Source: CAZBSE01 sp964578625
Lineage (GTDB): Bacteria; Actinomycetota; Humimicrobiia; Humimicrobiales; Humimicrobiaceae
Direction: 5' to 3'
NCBI GenBank assembly: GCA_964578625.1
Contig: CAZODQ010000008.1
Location: 1-64,000 of the forward strand
DNA: 64,000 bases
Made by a program: the position numbers and the translations under genes. Shown here one piece after another: positions 17,068 to 27,059 of the stretch; the first letter of the stretch is position 1, and every line of letters starts with the position of its first letter. Under the pieces are notes generated by a model that saw only the letters and a program-made list of their open reading frames with translations, made no database searches and was not told the origin of the DNA.

Positions 17068-19002
17068 ATGATCGAAATTGAATTTGAAGATTTAGGTAAA
17101 ATTAAAGTAGGGAAAGGGACAAGCATACTGGAAGCTGCCGGTAAGCTTGATAAAAAGATTGCAGGTCAGGCACTTGCAGCTGAGCTAATCGATGAAAAAA
17201 AAGATGGGGAAAAAGATAATTTGTTAGATCTTAACTATAAGGTAAACAGAAACTCATCCTTTAAAATCATTACTCCAGAGAACAAGGAAAAGGCCGCCAG
17301 TATTTTAAATCACAGCACCTCGCATATAATGGCTGAAGCCATAAAAAATGTGTTTCCAGATGCAAAGTTTGCCATCGGCCCATCTATTAAAAATGGTTTT
17401 TATTATGATTTCGAGACCCAAAAAAACGTGTCAGTTGAAGATCTTCCTTTAATTGAAAAAGATATGGAAAGAATAATAAAAGAGGATTATAAGTTTAAAA
17501 AAAGCGAGGTCAGCAAGGAAGAAGCAAAAAAAATATTTAAGGGCAATCCTTATAAAATAGAGTTGATAGATGGTATAGAAGGTAAAAAAGTCAGTATTTA
17601 CTCTTCAGGAAATTTTATAGATTTATGTTCCGGTCCCCATATACCTTCAACAGGAAAGGTAAAGGCATTTAAGCTATTAAGCATTGCCGGAGCTTACTGG
17701 CGGGGAAATGAAAAAAATAAAATGCTGGTGAGGATATACGGTATTGCGTTTTTCAGCAGTGAGGAATTAAAAAAATATATGAAAAGGCTGGATTTGGCAA
17801 AAAGAAGTGATCACAGAAAAATAGGCAGGGACTTGGATCTTTTCAGTTTTGTTGATGAAGCACCGGGATTCCCCTTTTTCCATCCTAATGGAATGGTGCT
17901 GATGAATACTATTTTAGAATATTGGAAAGAGGAACATGCAAAGGAAGGTTACAAGGAAATAAAAACGCCAATTTTACTCAGCAATAAATTATGGAAAACT
18001 TCCGGTCACTGGGATAATTATAAAGAAAATATGTATTTTGTGAAGATTGATGAAAACGATTTTGCCATTAAGCCCATGAACTGCCCAGGCACTATTTTGG
18101 TATATAAATCAAGACAGCATTCATACAGGGAGCTGCCGATTAGAATAGCTGAGCTGGGATTGGTACATAGACATGAGAAGTCAGGTGTTTTACATGGATT
18201 ATTCAGAGTGAGATGTTTTACTCAGGATGATGCTCATATATTCTGTACAGAAGATCAGGCAAAAGATGAAGTATCCGGGGTGATAGGCCTGACCGACCGT
18301 ATTTACAGGGTTTTTGGTTTTGATAAATATCATCTGGAACTTTCGACGAAGCCTGATAAAAGAATTGGTACAGATCAGATGTGGGAAAAGGCAGAAAGCA
18401 TATTGAAAGAAGCTATTGAAAGCAGAGGACTCGATTACGTGATAAATAAGGGAGAAGGCGCTTTCTATGGCCCTAAGATTGATTTTCATATACAGGATTG
18501 TTTAGGGAGGACATGGCAATGTGCTACCATTCAGCTGGATTTTGCAATGCCGGAAAAGTTCAATATTGAATATATGGGAGAAGATAATATAAAACACAGG
18601 CCGGTTATGATCCACAGGACTGTGTTGGGCAGTATTGGAAGGTTTATAGGCTTGCTTATAGAGCATTACAGCGGAAACCTGCCTCCCTGGTTGGCACCGG
18701 TCCAGGTGATAATTCTGCCGATATCCGAGAAATTTTATGAATATGGGGAAAAAGTATACAACAGCCTTAAAAAAGAGGATGTAAAAGTAGAAATTGACAA
18801 TAGAGTAGAATCATTGAGTAAGAAGATAAAACAGGCAGAAATAAAAAAAATACCTTATATGATTATTATCGGTAAAAGTGAGGAAAAAACAGGGACTATT
18901 ACGATCAGGAAGAAAATTGGCGGAGACATAAAAGAGATTAAATTAGCTGATTTTGTACATGAAATAAAAGACGTCCTGGAAAACAAAAAAATAGTATATT
19001 GA
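17068..19002 (+). CDS. thrS: threonyl-tRNA synthetase
   Basis: 644 residues from the ATG at 17068 (an in-frame TTG at 17047 would add 7; the family starts at the TGS domain MIEIEFED). Domains: TGS (~1-62), second additional editing domain with HSTSHIMAEA and CSGPHIP (the zinc/editing residues), class II catalytic core with PMNCPGT and the motif 2 region RIAELGLVHRHEKSGVLHGL.R, and C-terminal anticodon-binding domain from ~535. Charges tRNA-Thr. No T-box leader precedes it: only 83 bases separate it from tRNA-Gly. Confidence 0.97.
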   Translation: MIEIEFEDLGKIKVGKGTSILEAAGKLDKKIAGQALAAELIDEKKDGEKDNLLDLNYKVNRNSSFKIITPENKEKAASILNHSTSHIMAEAIKNVFPDAKFAIGPSIKNGFYYDFETQKNVSVEDLPLIEKDMERIIKEDYKFKKSEVSKEEAKKIFKGNPYKIELIDGIEGKKVSIYSSGNFIDLCSGPHIPSTGKVKAFKLLSIAGAYWRGNEKNKMLVRIYGIAFFSSEELKKYMKRLDLAKRSDHRKIGRDLDLFSFVDEAPGFPFFHPNGMVLMNTILEYWKEEHAKEGYKEIKTPILLSNKLWKTSGHWDNYKENMYFVKIDENDFAIKPMNCPGTILVYKSRQHSYRELPIRIAELGLVHRHEKSGVLHGLFRVRCFTQDDAHIFCTEDQAKDEVSGVIGLTDRIYRVFGFDKYHLELSTKPDKRIGTDQMWEKAESILKEAIESRGLDYVINKGEGAFYGPKIDFHIQDCLGRTWQCATIQLDFAMPEKFNIEYMGEDNIKHRPVMIHRTVLGSIGRFIGLLIEHYSGNLPPWLAPVQVIILPISEKFYEYGEKVYNSLKKEDVKVEIDNRVESLSKKIKQAEIKKIPYMIIIGKSEEKTGTITIRKKIGGDIKEIKLADFVHEIKDVLENKKIVY

Positions 19003-19138
19003 CACTAAATATATTTGCCCTTTATTTTTTAGGAAAATATTTTTATAATTTAACTCTAACACTTTTATAACAAAAATTTGTTTTAATTTGACTTTTAAAA
19101 AATGTTTACCGATTATAATTATATAAAGGAGCTTTAAA

Positions 19139-20482
19139 ATGACACTGAAGGAAAGAGTAAAATTATATACCACAAAAACAGCTATAAAGAGCGCATTGAA
19201 GATACTTCCTAAGATTTCTGACGAGAGGTGGCTTTCGCTTATAAAAGGAAGAGTGTACAGACTAAGGAAGAAAGAGGAAAGAGATTTTATGGAGAGTTTA
19301 CTCATCAATCTTAAGAATTCAGCAGAGAGGTTGTCCCCAAAGGTCAGAGAGAAAATAGTTATGAATCTGATAAATAATGCAATGATACAGGGGCAGCCAA
19401 GAAGGATAGCTTTTGCTAAAAAGTATGGTTTTAATTCCCCAAATGTTCTGGTAATAAGCCCCACAATGAGGTGCAATCTGAAATGTTACGGCTGTTATGC
19501 ATGGCAGTATTCCAAGAAGAACGACCTGCCGTATGATGTCTGCAACAGGGTTATTGATGAAGCAAATGATGTAGGGCTCTACTTTTTTGTTATAACAGGA
19601 GGGGAACCTTTTTGCTGGGGCAAGCTTTATGATTTTCTTAAGAGACATAATGATTCATTCTTCCAGATTTATACAAACGGTCAGCTGATCAATAACGAAG
19701 TTGCAAAAAAACTTGCTGAACTGGGGAATGCAGTTCCATGTATAAGTGTGGAGGGCTTTGAAGAGGAAACTGATAAAAGAAGAGGAAAAGGTGCCTGGAA
19801 TAATGTTATGAATGCAATGGAAGTGTTAAATAAAAACGGAGTCCTATTTGGATTTTCAGTAACCGCAACCAGAGAAAACAATGAATTGGTGGTCAGTGAT
19901 AAGTTCATTGATTTATTCATAGATAAAGGAGCGTTTATTGGATGGTATTTCAATTACATTCCAATAGGAAAAAAGCCGAATATGGAACTTATGCCGACAC
20001 CCGAACAGAGAGAGTATAGAAGAGAGAGGATTATAAAGATAAGGAAAACAAAAAAGATGATAGTAGCTGATTTCTGGAATGACGGGCCGTTGGTGAATGG
20101 TTGTATGGCCGGCGGAAAAAATTATTTACATATAAACGTTAATGGTGATGTTGAACCATGCGTTTTCGTACACTTTGCTACTGATAATATAAAAGAGAAA
20201 AGCCTTATTGATGTACTTACCTCAGATTTTTTTAAAGGATTCAGAAAAAGGCAGCCTTATACCGGAAATCATTTAAGACCTTGCTGTATAATAGATAATC
20301 CTTATATTTTAAGAGATATAGTTGCTGAGACAGGAGCTTATCCCACACATGAGGGTGCAGAAACAATAGTCGGCTGTCTTGCAAGACCATTGGATAAATA
20401 TGCCGGAGATTACAAGAAGATTGCAGATAAAGTATGGGTTGAAGAATACGTTCCTGAAGAAGATAAGGATATAGCAGTATAG
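19139..20482 (+). CDS. radical SAM / SPASM-like protein, substrate unknown
   Basis: 447 residues. A helical N-terminal region (1-95) leads to the radical SAM motif TMRCNLKCYGC (Cys112, Cys116, Cys119), then ITGGEPF. The C-terminal part has further Cys in CMAGGKNYLHINVNGDVEPCVF and RPCCIIDNP, spaced like an auxiliary Fe-S (SPASM) domain. It would cleave SAM to a 5'-deoxyadenosyl radical in the cytoplasm. GGAGC precedes the ATG. It lies between thrS and infC, genes often adjacent in other bacteria. No precursor peptide gene is visible beside it, so peptide modification is only one possibility. Confidence 0.85.
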   Translation: MTLKERVKLYTTKTAIKSALKILPKISDERWLSLIKGRVYRLRKKEERDFMESLLINLKNSAERLSPKVREKIVMNLINNAMIQGQPRRIAFAKKYGFNSPNVLVISPTMRCNLKCYGCYAWQYSKKNDLPYDVCNRVIDEANDVGLYFFVITGGEPFCWGKLYDFLKRHNDSFFQIYTNGQLINNEVAKKLAELGNAVPCISVEGFEEETDKRRGKGAWNNVMNAMEVLNKNGVLFGFSVTATRENNELVVSDKFIDLFIDKGAFIGWYFNYIPIGKKPNMELMPTPEQREYRRERIIKIRKTKKMIVADFWNDGPLVNGCMAGGKNYLHINVNGDVEPCVFVHFATDNIKEKSLIDVLTSDFFKGFRKRQPYTGNHLRPCCIIDNPYILRDIVAETGAYPTHEGAETIVGCLARPLDKYAGDYKKIADKVWVEEYVPEEDKDIAV

Positions 20483-20572
20483 ACAAAATAATCAATAATT
20501 AGTATAATTCCAAGATTATTAATAATAAATTGTTAGAATAATAAATAAAAAAGTAGAAATCATCTATTTCTC

Positions 20573-20653
20573 ACCAAATGACGGTTTTCCAAACTTGTTA
20601 ATTTGGTTTTAGTTATATTTAATAGGTAGATGATCAATCTGCCTATTTTTTTT
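20573..20653 (+). terminator. infC leader with intrinsic terminator (attenuator-like)
   Basis: A 10-bp stem, AATAGGTAGA (20621-20630) with TCTGCCTATT (20638-20647), 7-base loop and a T8 run ends just 14 bases before the GGAGG of infC. Upstream, ACCAAAT (about 20574-20580) can pair with ATTTGGT (about 20601-20607), giving a second hairpin. Placement between promoter and infC matches the leader attenuation known for infC-rpmI-rplT operons in Gram-positives, where excess L20 causes termination; whether L20 acts here is inference. Confidence 0.7.
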
Positions 20654-21187
20654 AAAAGGTATTTACGGAGGTGTAGTTTCAATAACAGGGGAATTCGCGT
20701 AAACAAACAAATTAGAGTACCGGAAGTCAGGTTGATTGCAGAAGATGGCGGTCAAATTGGAATAGTTACAATTGATGAAGCATTAAAAACTGCCGAAGAT
20801 AAAGGTCTGGATTTGGTTGAAATATCACCCAAAAGCAAACCACCTGTCTGCAAAATAATGGATTATGGAAAATATAAATACCAGCTCGAAATATCCGAAA
20901 AAATGAAGAAAAAGAAGCAGTCTCAGATAATTGTGAAAGAGATAAAGATAAGACCTAAAATAGACGCAAATGATCTTAACACTAAAAGAAAGCAAATAGA
21001 AAAATTCTTAAGCAGCGGCTACAGAGTAAAAATAACTGTTATGTTTAGGGGTAGAGAAATTGTACATAAAGAGCTTGGAATGAATATATTAAATAAATTG
21101 ATAGAAGAGTTAAAGGACAGATGTGTGCAGGAGCTGGAACCTAAGTTAGACGGGTATAATATCATTACCATTTTAACACCGGTTTAA
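20630..21187 (+). CDS. infC: translation initiation factor IF-3
   Basis: The conserved protein starts at RVNKQIRVPEVRLIAEDGGQIGIV, covers both IF-3 domains (N: ~20-85, linker, C: ~95-185, with KEIKIRPKID and VMFRGREIVH) and has normal length. The outermost ATG (20630) is given as the boundary, but it sits in the leader terminator. A strong GGAGG at 20667 lies after it, and no ATG, GTG or TTG follows in frame before the conserved region. An in-frame ATT at 20693 is the probable true start: infC classically uses AUU for autoregulation. The spacing (about 21 bases) is long, so this is uncertain. Function: binds 30S, checks initiator tRNA and start codon. Confidence 0.93.
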   Translation: MINLPIFFKRYLRRCSFNNRGIRVNKQIRVPEVRLIAEDGGQIGIVTIDEALKTAEDKGLDLVEISPKSKPPVCKIMDYGKYKYQLEISEKMKKKKQSQIIVKEIKIRPKIDANDLNTKRKQIEKFLSSGYRVKITVMFRGREIVHKELGMNILNKLIEELKDRCVQELEPKLDGYNIITILTPV

Positions 21188-21229
21188 ATTTTAATATATC
21201 TGAATAAATAAAATTAGAAGGATATCATT

Positions 21230-21424
21230 ATGCCAAAGATAAAAACTCATAAAGGTGCAGCCAAAAGGTTTAAAATTACTGGAAGTGGAAAGATTGTCAG
21301 AGAAAAAGCATTTAGCGGCCATATTCTGACTAAAAAAAATGCCGATAGAAAAAGGCGTTTGAAAAAAAGACAGGAACTGACAACTTCCGATAAGAAAAAA
21401 GTCAGGAGACTTTTAGGCAGATAA
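21230..21424 (+). CDS. rpmI: 50S ribosomal protein L35
   Basis: 64 residues, family length. The conserved start MPKIKTHKGAAKRFKITGSGKI and the basic C-terminus (KRRLKKRQELTTSDKKKVRRLLG) are diagnostic. Good AGAAGGA before the ATG. Second gene of the infC-rpmI-rplT operon. Confidence 0.97.
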   Translation: MPKIKTHKGAAKRFKITGSGKIVREKAFSGHILTKKNADRKRRLKKRQELTTSDKKKVRRLLGR

Positions 21425-21441
21425 GGAAGGACGTGATTTAA

Positions 21442-21798
21442 ATGACCAGAGTCAAAAGAGGACAGGTAAAGTGGAAAAAACATAAAAAAGTATTGAAGCA
21501 GGCACGGGGATACTTTGGATCCAAAAGCAGGAGTTACAGAGTTGCTAAAGAACAATTGCTTAAATCGATGAGCTACTCTTATAGGGACAGGAAAAATAGA
21601 AAAAGGAATTTCAGAAGGTTGTGGATTACCAGAATTAATGCTGCAGCAAGAACAAATGGGATTTCATATAATGAATTTATTAACGGTTTGAAAAAGGCAA
21701 GTATTGGCATAAACAGAAAGATTTTATCTGAAATGGCCGTAAGTGATCCCAATGCTTTTCAAAAATTGACTGAAATTGCTAAAAAGAAAATGGCATGA
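21442..21798 (+). CDS. rplT: 50S ribosomal protein L20
   Basis: 118 residues. MTRVKRG, ARGYFGSKSRSYRVAKEQLLKS and DRKNRKRNFRRLWITRINAAAR are L20 signatures. Binds 23S rRNA early in 50S assembly and in many bacteria represses its own operon by binding the leader mRNA. GGAAGGACGTG lies before the ATG; 4 bases separate the stop from pheS. Confidence 0.97.
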   Translation: MTRVKRGQVKWKKHKKVLKQARGYFGSKSRSYRVAKEQLLKSMSYSYRDRKNRKRNFRRLWITRINAAARTNGISYNEFINGLKKASIGINRKILSEMAVSDPNAFQKLTEIAKKKMA

Positions 21799-21802
21799 AA
21801 CT

Positions 21803-22849
21803 ATGAGTGAAGATAAAAAGGTTATAGATGAACTGGAAAGAAAAATAGATATAGAGACGAGTGATTTTAATAAGGCATTGAAATCGGTAAAAAATCTATC
21901 TGAACTGCAGGGAATCAGAACAAAATTTACCGGTAAAAAAAGCTTTTTAGCAAGCACACTGAAGGAAATAGGCTGCTTACCAGGGAATCTTAAACCGCTA
22001 TTTGGTAAGAGAATAAATATAACAAGGGAAAAAATAGAATATGGTATTTTAAAAAAAGAGGAATTTCTAAAAAGTATAGAGTATGAAAATAAGCTAAAAG
22101 AAGAAATAATAGATCTATCTCTGCCGGGAAGAAAAATAAGCCAGGGTAAAAAAAATGTTATATCTCATGTTCTTGAAGAAATTGAAAATGTTTTTATGGG
22201 AATGGGATTTGAAGTAGCAGAGGGGCCAGAGGTAGAAACAGATTATTATAATTTTAAGGCACTAAATACTCCGGAAGATCATCCAGCAAGGTCACTCCAT
22301 GATACCTTTTTTATTTCCGAAAATATATTACTCAGGACACATACTTCACCGGTACAGATACGATATATGGAGAGTCATAAGCCACCCCTGTTAATAATAG
22401 TACCGGGTAAAGCTTATAGAAGAGATTATGATGTTTCTCATACTCCGATGTTTACTCAGGTAGAGGGCCTTGTAGTAGATAAGGATATAAATTTCGGCAA
22501 TCTTAAATGGACCCTGGAGGCTTTTGCCCATGAAATTTTAGGGAAAGACAGAAAAGTAAGATTCAGGCCCCATTATTTTCCTTTTACAGAGCCGAGTGCC
22601 GAAGTAGATGTATCATGTAATATATGCAGTGGAAAAGGATGCAGAGTATGTTCCGGTACCGGATGGCTTGAGATTCTTGGAGCCGGAATGGTCGACCCTA
22701 ATTTATATTCTTTCGTGGGTTATGACTCGGAAGAGGTAAGCGGTTTTGCATTTGGAATGGGTATAGAGAGGATCTGCATGTTAAAATACGGTATTGATGA
22801 TTTAAGGCTATTCTTTGAAAATGATTTGAGATTTCTGAGACAATTTTAG
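21803..22849 (+). CDS. pheS: phenylalanyl-tRNA synthetase alpha subunit
   Basis: 348 residues from the ATG at 21803, chosen because a start further upstream would overlap rplT. An N-terminal coiled coil (~1-85) binds tRNA. The class II core contains GPEVETDYYNFKALNTPEDHPAR, HTSPVQIRYM and GFAFGMGIERICMLKYGI. The CNICSGKGCRVCSGTGW knuckle before GAGMVDP is a usual PheS feature. Forms the alpha2beta2 enzyme with PheT. Confidence 0.97.
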   Translation: MSEDKKVIDELERKIDIETSDFNKALKSVKNLSELQGIRTKFTGKKSFLASTLKEIGCLPGNLKPLFGKRINITREKIEYGILKKEEFLKSIEYENKLKEEIIDLSLPGRKISQGKKNVISHVLEEIENVFMGMGFEVAEGPEVETDYYNFKALNTPEDHPARSLHDTFFISENILLRTHTSPVQIRYMESHKPPLLIIVPGKAYRRDYDVSHTPMFTQVEGLVVDKDINFGNLKWTLEAFAHEILGKDRKVRFRPHYFPFTEPSAEVDVSCNICSGKGCRVCSGTGWLEILGAGMVDPNLYSFVGYDSEEVSGFAFGMGIERICMLKYGIDDLRLFFENDLRFLRQF

Positions 22850-22948
22850 CTTCTAATATGGATCATTTAAAATGTAATTGGTAATTAAATATTTTTATAA
22901 AAAATCTTTACTTTGATCAAATATTTAAAAGAAAGGGATTTTTAAATA

Positions 22949-25354
22949 TTGAAAGTAACGCTCAACTGGCTAAATGAATTTTTAAATCCTCATATTTCCG
23001 AACCCATGAGTGTTTCTGAAGCTCTGACCATGAGCGGGACGGAGGTCAAAAAAATCGATTACATAAATGATTTATATAAAAATATAGTTGTAGGAGAGAT
23101 TATTAATATTTCGCCTCATCCTAATGCAGGTAAGCTGTCACTATGTGAGGTGGATATTGGTTTAAGAAAATTAAAAATAGTTTGCGGTGCCAGTAACTTT
23201 AAGAAAGGGGACAAGACTGCTGTTGCAATTCCTGGATCTAAAGTAAAAGGTATTACTATAAAAAAAAGCAAGATCAGGGGTCAGATATCCGAAGGAATGA
23301 TGTGCTCTGAAATGGAATTGGGTATATCTTCTGATTCAAAAGGAATAATGATCCTTGATGAAAGCAGTAAGACAGGTATGGAGTTTTCAAAATCTGTCGG
23401 TCTTGATGATGTTGTACTGGAATTTGAGATTACACCTAATCGACCTGATTGTCTGAGCGTGATAGGAATTGCAAGGGAAATAAGCGCTTTAACGGACTCA
23501 GAACTGGTAATTCCGGTTTATGATTTTAAAAAAAAGTTAAATTTGTATTCAAATTTTAAGATTGAAATAGAAGATTATAAGCTCTGTCCCAGGTATTCGG
23601 CTAAGATATTTAAAGACATTCCCAGACTTAATTCACCGCAGTGGCTCAAGAACAGACTTATTCTTTGCGATATAAGACCAATTGATCTGATTGTTGACCT
23701 AACAAATTATATCATGCTGGAGACAGGCCAGCCGCTGCATGCTTTTGATAAAGACCTGTTGTATTCGGATAAAATTATTGTAAGGAATGCTAAAAAGGGT
23801 GAAAAGATAAGAACAATTGACGATACTATAAGAATAATGGAGAAGGATACATTAGTAATAGCCGATGAATATAAATGCGTAGCTATTGCAGGAATAATGG
23901 GCGGAAAGGATACAGAAATAAATCAGAATACAAAAAATTTCCTGCTGGAATCAGCAAATTTTTACGGGCCTTCGATAATGAGGACATCTAAAAAAATAGG
24001 ACTTAGATCAGAAGCTTCAAATAGGTTTGAAAAAAAGATCGACCCTCTTCTTTCCGTCTTTGCTATTGAAAGGTTCAGCAATTTACTCGAGAAGATAACC
24101 CATTTAAAGGCGGAAGAATGTATATATGATGATTTTAAAGAAGTTGAAAGAGAAAGAAAGATTAATTTAAGAATAAATAAAGTCGGCAAGGTTCTCGGAA
24201 AGGAAATCAATGCCGGTTTAATATCCGATATTCTCAAGAAATTAAAAATTTATAATAAGTTGAAAGGAAATATAATACAGGCAGTAGTGCCTTCTTTCAG
24301 ATATGAAGATATTGAAAGAGAAATTGATCTTATAGAAGAAGTAGCCAGGATCTATGGATATGATAAATTGGACTCTATCCCTACACCGGCAAGCGACAGG
24401 CGTGGTAAATACAGTATGTATCAAAAAACAATTAAAAATATAAGACAGACACTATGCGATATTGGACTTATTGAAGTCATAAATTACTCATTTATAGGAG
24501 CTGACAAACTTAAGAAATATAAAATACTTCAGGAGAGTGAATATAATAAAAATATAGAGATAATCAATCCCATTAATGAAGAATTTAAACTACTCAGACC
24601 TATGCTTATGCCTGCATTAATAAAAAATATCGAATACAACATTAATCACAATATTAAAGATATTGAAATATTTGAAATATCCAGAGTCTTTAAGAATAAT
24701 AATGATGGTGAACTGCCTGTTGAATCAAATATGCTTGGAGTGATGCTGACCGGGAAAGCAGTTAAAAAAGGATGGGATGAAGAAGAAAGGAATTTAGACT
24801 TTTTTGATTTAAAAGGAATACTGGAATCCATATGTAATATATACTATCCTGCAGGGAGTTTGAGGATAAAAGAAAAGGAATACAGTTTTTTTCACCCCAG
24901 GATCAGCGGAGTTATAGATATAAGTGATCTGGATATGGGAATAATTGGGAAAATTCACCCTGCATTAATAGAAGAAACTGAGATAGGTCAGGGTGTTTAT
25001 TATATGGAGATAAACCTTGATGAATTTGTAAAAAATATAAAAGAATCCGTAAAATTTAAACCAATATCTCCATTTCCTTCTATAGATATTGATCTTGCAA
25101 TCGTAGTCGACCTAAAAATAAAGAGTGAAGATATTATAAGTGAAATAAAAAAAACAGGGACAGAATTATTAAAAGAAGTAAGGCTTTTTGATGTGTATAA
25201 AGGAAAACAAATTGAGGATAATAAGAAAAGTATGGCTTATTCATTAAGGTTTAGAGATGATAATAGGACTTTAAAAGATACTGAAGCAGAGATAATAGTA
25301 AACAGGATACTGGAAAAACTTGGCAGGAAATTTAATGCAAAAATTAGGGAATGA
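22949..25354 (+). CDS. pheT: phenylalanyl-tRNA synthetase beta subunit
   Basis: 801 residues, full length, TTG start with GAAAGGGA about 10 bases before it. Order: B1 with inserted tRNA-binding OB domain (~40-150), B3/B4 editing domain (TPNRPDCLSVIGIAREIS, then QPLHAFD and GIMGGKDTEI), B5 (~400-470), catalytic-like core, and C-terminal FDX-ACB domain (FPSIDIDLAIVVD onward) that holds the anticodon stem. 99 bases after pheS, probably the same transcript. Confidence 0.97.
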   Translation: MKVTLNWLNEFLNPHISEPMSVSEALTMSGTEVKKIDYINDLYKNIVVGEIINISPHPNAGKLSLCEVDIGLRKLKIVCGASNFKKGDKTAVAIPGSKVKGITIKKSKIRGQISEGMMCSEMELGISSDSKGIMILDESSKTGMEFSKSVGLDDVVLEFEITPNRPDCLSVIGIAREISALTDSELVIPVYDFKKKLNLYSNFKIEIEDYKLCPRYSAKIFKDIPRLNSPQWLKNRLILCDIRPIDLIVDLTNYIMLETGQPLHAFDKDLLYSDKIIVRNAKKGEKIRTIDDTIRIMEKDTLVIADEYKCVAIAGIMGGKDTEINQNTKNFLLESANFYGPSIMRTSKKIGLRSEASNRFEKKIDPLLSVFAIERFSNLLEKITHLKAEECIYDDFKEVERERKINLRINKVGKVLGKEINAGLISDILKKLKIYNKLKGNIIQAVVPSFRYEDIEREIDLIEEVARIYGYDKLDSIPTPASDRRGKYSMYQKTIKNIRQTLCDIGLIEVINYSFIGADKLKKYKILQESEYNKNIEIINPINEEFKLLRPMLMPALIKNIEYNINHNIKDIEIFEISRVFKNNNDGELPVESNMLGVMLTGKAVKKGWDEEERNLDFFDLKGILESICNIYYPAGSLRIKEKEYSFFHPRISGVIDISDLDMGIIGKIHPALIEETEIGQGVYYMEINLDEFVKNIKESVKFKPISPFPSIDIDLAIVVDLKIKSEDIISEIKKTGTELLKEVRLFDVYKGKQIEDNKKSMAYSLRFRDDNRTLKDTEAEIIVNRILEKLGRKFNAKIRE

Positions 25355-25361
25355 ATAAAAT

Positions 25362-26090
25362 ATGACAATTGAATTTCCGGGTACAAAAGGTGAGATTGAA
25401 GAAAGCAGCATTAAACATAAATATCATTCTTCCCTGATTGTTAGATACAGAAGTACACATATACTTATTGATTTCGGCGTAAAATTTAATCCAAAGTTAA
25501 TAAAGGAAATAAATGATCTTAATTATATTTTAATAACCCATGCTCATCCCGACCACTATATATGGACTTTAAAGGAGGAAAACAGGATAAGTGTACCTGT
25601 ATATCTTACAAGGGATACTCTGGACTATAGTAAAAATAAACCTAAAAAATACAGAATTATTGAAACCGGAAGAAGTTATAGCCTTGGCGATATGGAAGTA
25701 ACTGCATATAAAGTACTTCACTCGTTACGCTGTCCGGCTGTAGGGTATAAGATCAAAGGAGATAAAATTATTACCTATGCTCCTGATATACTTGATTTTG
25801 AAGAAGATAAGCGAGATGTTTTAAAGGATGTTGATTTACTTATAGTTGACGGATCCAGCCTTAGTGTAAATATGGTAAGGAGAAAAAACGGTAAATTATT
25901 CGGCCATACAAGGGTAAAGACTATAATAGGGTGGTGCAGGAAATACGGTCTTGAAAATCTGGTTATAACTCACTGCGGCAAACAAATCGTTACTATGAAT
26001 AGAAGAGAACTGGATTACAGGCTAGGGGGTTATTCGGAAGGAAAGGTTGACGTAGTTATAGCTTATGACGGATACAAGATGAGACTGTAA
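25362..26090 (+). CDS. metallo-beta-lactamase fold hydrolase
   Basis: 242 residues. The motif THAHPDH (59-65) is the MBL HxHxDH zinc site. Further ligands are likely at the HSLRC segment, APDILDF and ITHCGKQ. The compact form lacking other domains resembles the UlaG / phosphodiesterase-like MBL group. It starts 7 bases after pheT, so it may be read from that transcript. Substrate cannot be deduced. Confidence 0.8.
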   Translation: MTIEFPGTKGEIEESSIKHKYHSSLIVRYRSTHILIDFGVKFNPKLIKEINDLNYILITHAHPDHYIWTLKEENRISVPVYLTRDTLDYSKNKPKKYRIIETGRSYSLGDMEVTAYKVLHSLRCPAVGYKIKGDKIITYAPDILDFEEDKRDVLKDVDLLIVDGSSLSVNMVRRKNGKLFGHTRVKTIIGWCRKYGLENLVITHCGKQIVTMNRRELDYRLGGYSEGKVDVVIAYDGYKMRL

Positions 26091-26169
26091 AAAAAGTTGA
26101 TAACAGATAGGAAAATGATAATAATCACTTCAGGAGTATAATGAAAAGTATAAGGAGATAATTTAAATT

Positions 26170-26943
26170 ATGGATAAAAAAATTATAGATATTAAAAAAG
26201 TCACCAAGGTGTATAAAATCGGCAGTATAAAAGTAAATGCCTTAAAAGGGATCGATCTGGAAGTTAAAGAAGGTGATTTTCTGTCCATAATGGGACCTTC
26301 CGGATCGGGTAAATCTACTTTAATGAATATACTGGGGTGCTTGGATACACCAACTTCAGGATCCTACATACTGGAAGATATGGATATTTCCAAATTAAAT
26401 GACAATCAGCTGGCAGAGATAAGGAATAAAAAAGTTGGGTTTGTATTTCAAACTTTTAACTTGCTCCCAAGAACTAATATCATAGGCAATGTGGAACTTC
26501 CTTTGATTTATTCTAAAGGGAGAGTAATTAAATCCAGAAGAGAGATGATATTCGATATAATAGATTCGGTAGGATTAAAAGAGTGGGAAAAGCACAGGCC
26601 CAATGAACTTTCGGGAGGTCAAAAACAGAGAGTGGCAATTGCCAGAGCTCTGATAAATGATCCTACTATTATATTAGCTGATGAGCCGACCGGTAATTTA
26701 GACTCCAGGACTGGAGAAGAAATAATGGCTATTTTCCAGGAATTGAACAGGCGGAATAAAACTATTTTATTCGTAACCCATGAAATTGATCTAGCGAGAC
26801 ATGCCGGAAGGATAATATATTTAAAAGATGGTATTATAACCGGTGAAGAGGGGATAAAAGAACCTATAGATGCCCGGAAAAAATTGGATGAGATGCCAAA
26901 ACTGGAAGATAAGATAAATAATATGGATAAGAGTGTTTCATGA
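26170..26943 (+). CDS. MacB/LolD-type ABC ATPase without an adjacent permease
   Basis: 257 residues. Walker A GPSGSGKST, Q-loop FVFQTFNLLPR, signature LSGGQKQRVAIARAL, Walker B IILADEPTGNLDS. It closely resembles the ATPase encoded at 29.3 kb, differing at scattered positions, so the two arose by a local duplication. No FtsX/MacB-type permease follows it; the next gene is a small membrane protein. It may share the permease at 30.1 kb or be a spare copy. AAGGAG precedes the ATG. Confidence 0.9.
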   Translation: MDKKIIDIKKVTKVYKIGSIKVNALKGIDLEVKEGDFLSIMGPSGSGKSTLMNILGCLDTPTSGSYILEDMDISKLNDNQLAEIRNKKVGFVFQTFNLLPRTNIIGNVELPLIYSKGRVIKSRREMIFDIIDSVGLKEWEKHRPNELSGGQKQRVAIARALINDPTIILADEPTGNLDSRTGEEIMAIFQELNRRNKTILFVTHEIDLARHAGRIIYLKDGIITGEEGIKEPIDARKKLDEMPKLEDKINNMDKSVS

Positions 26944-27059
26944 TGGAGATGACTGTTTGAGTCTTGAGAAATAGAGACTTATTTTACTCTCCATATTTTC
27001 TTCATTTTTTATTTTTATAATCCCTTATAAATTTTTAAATTTAGAGTGAGGAGGATTTT

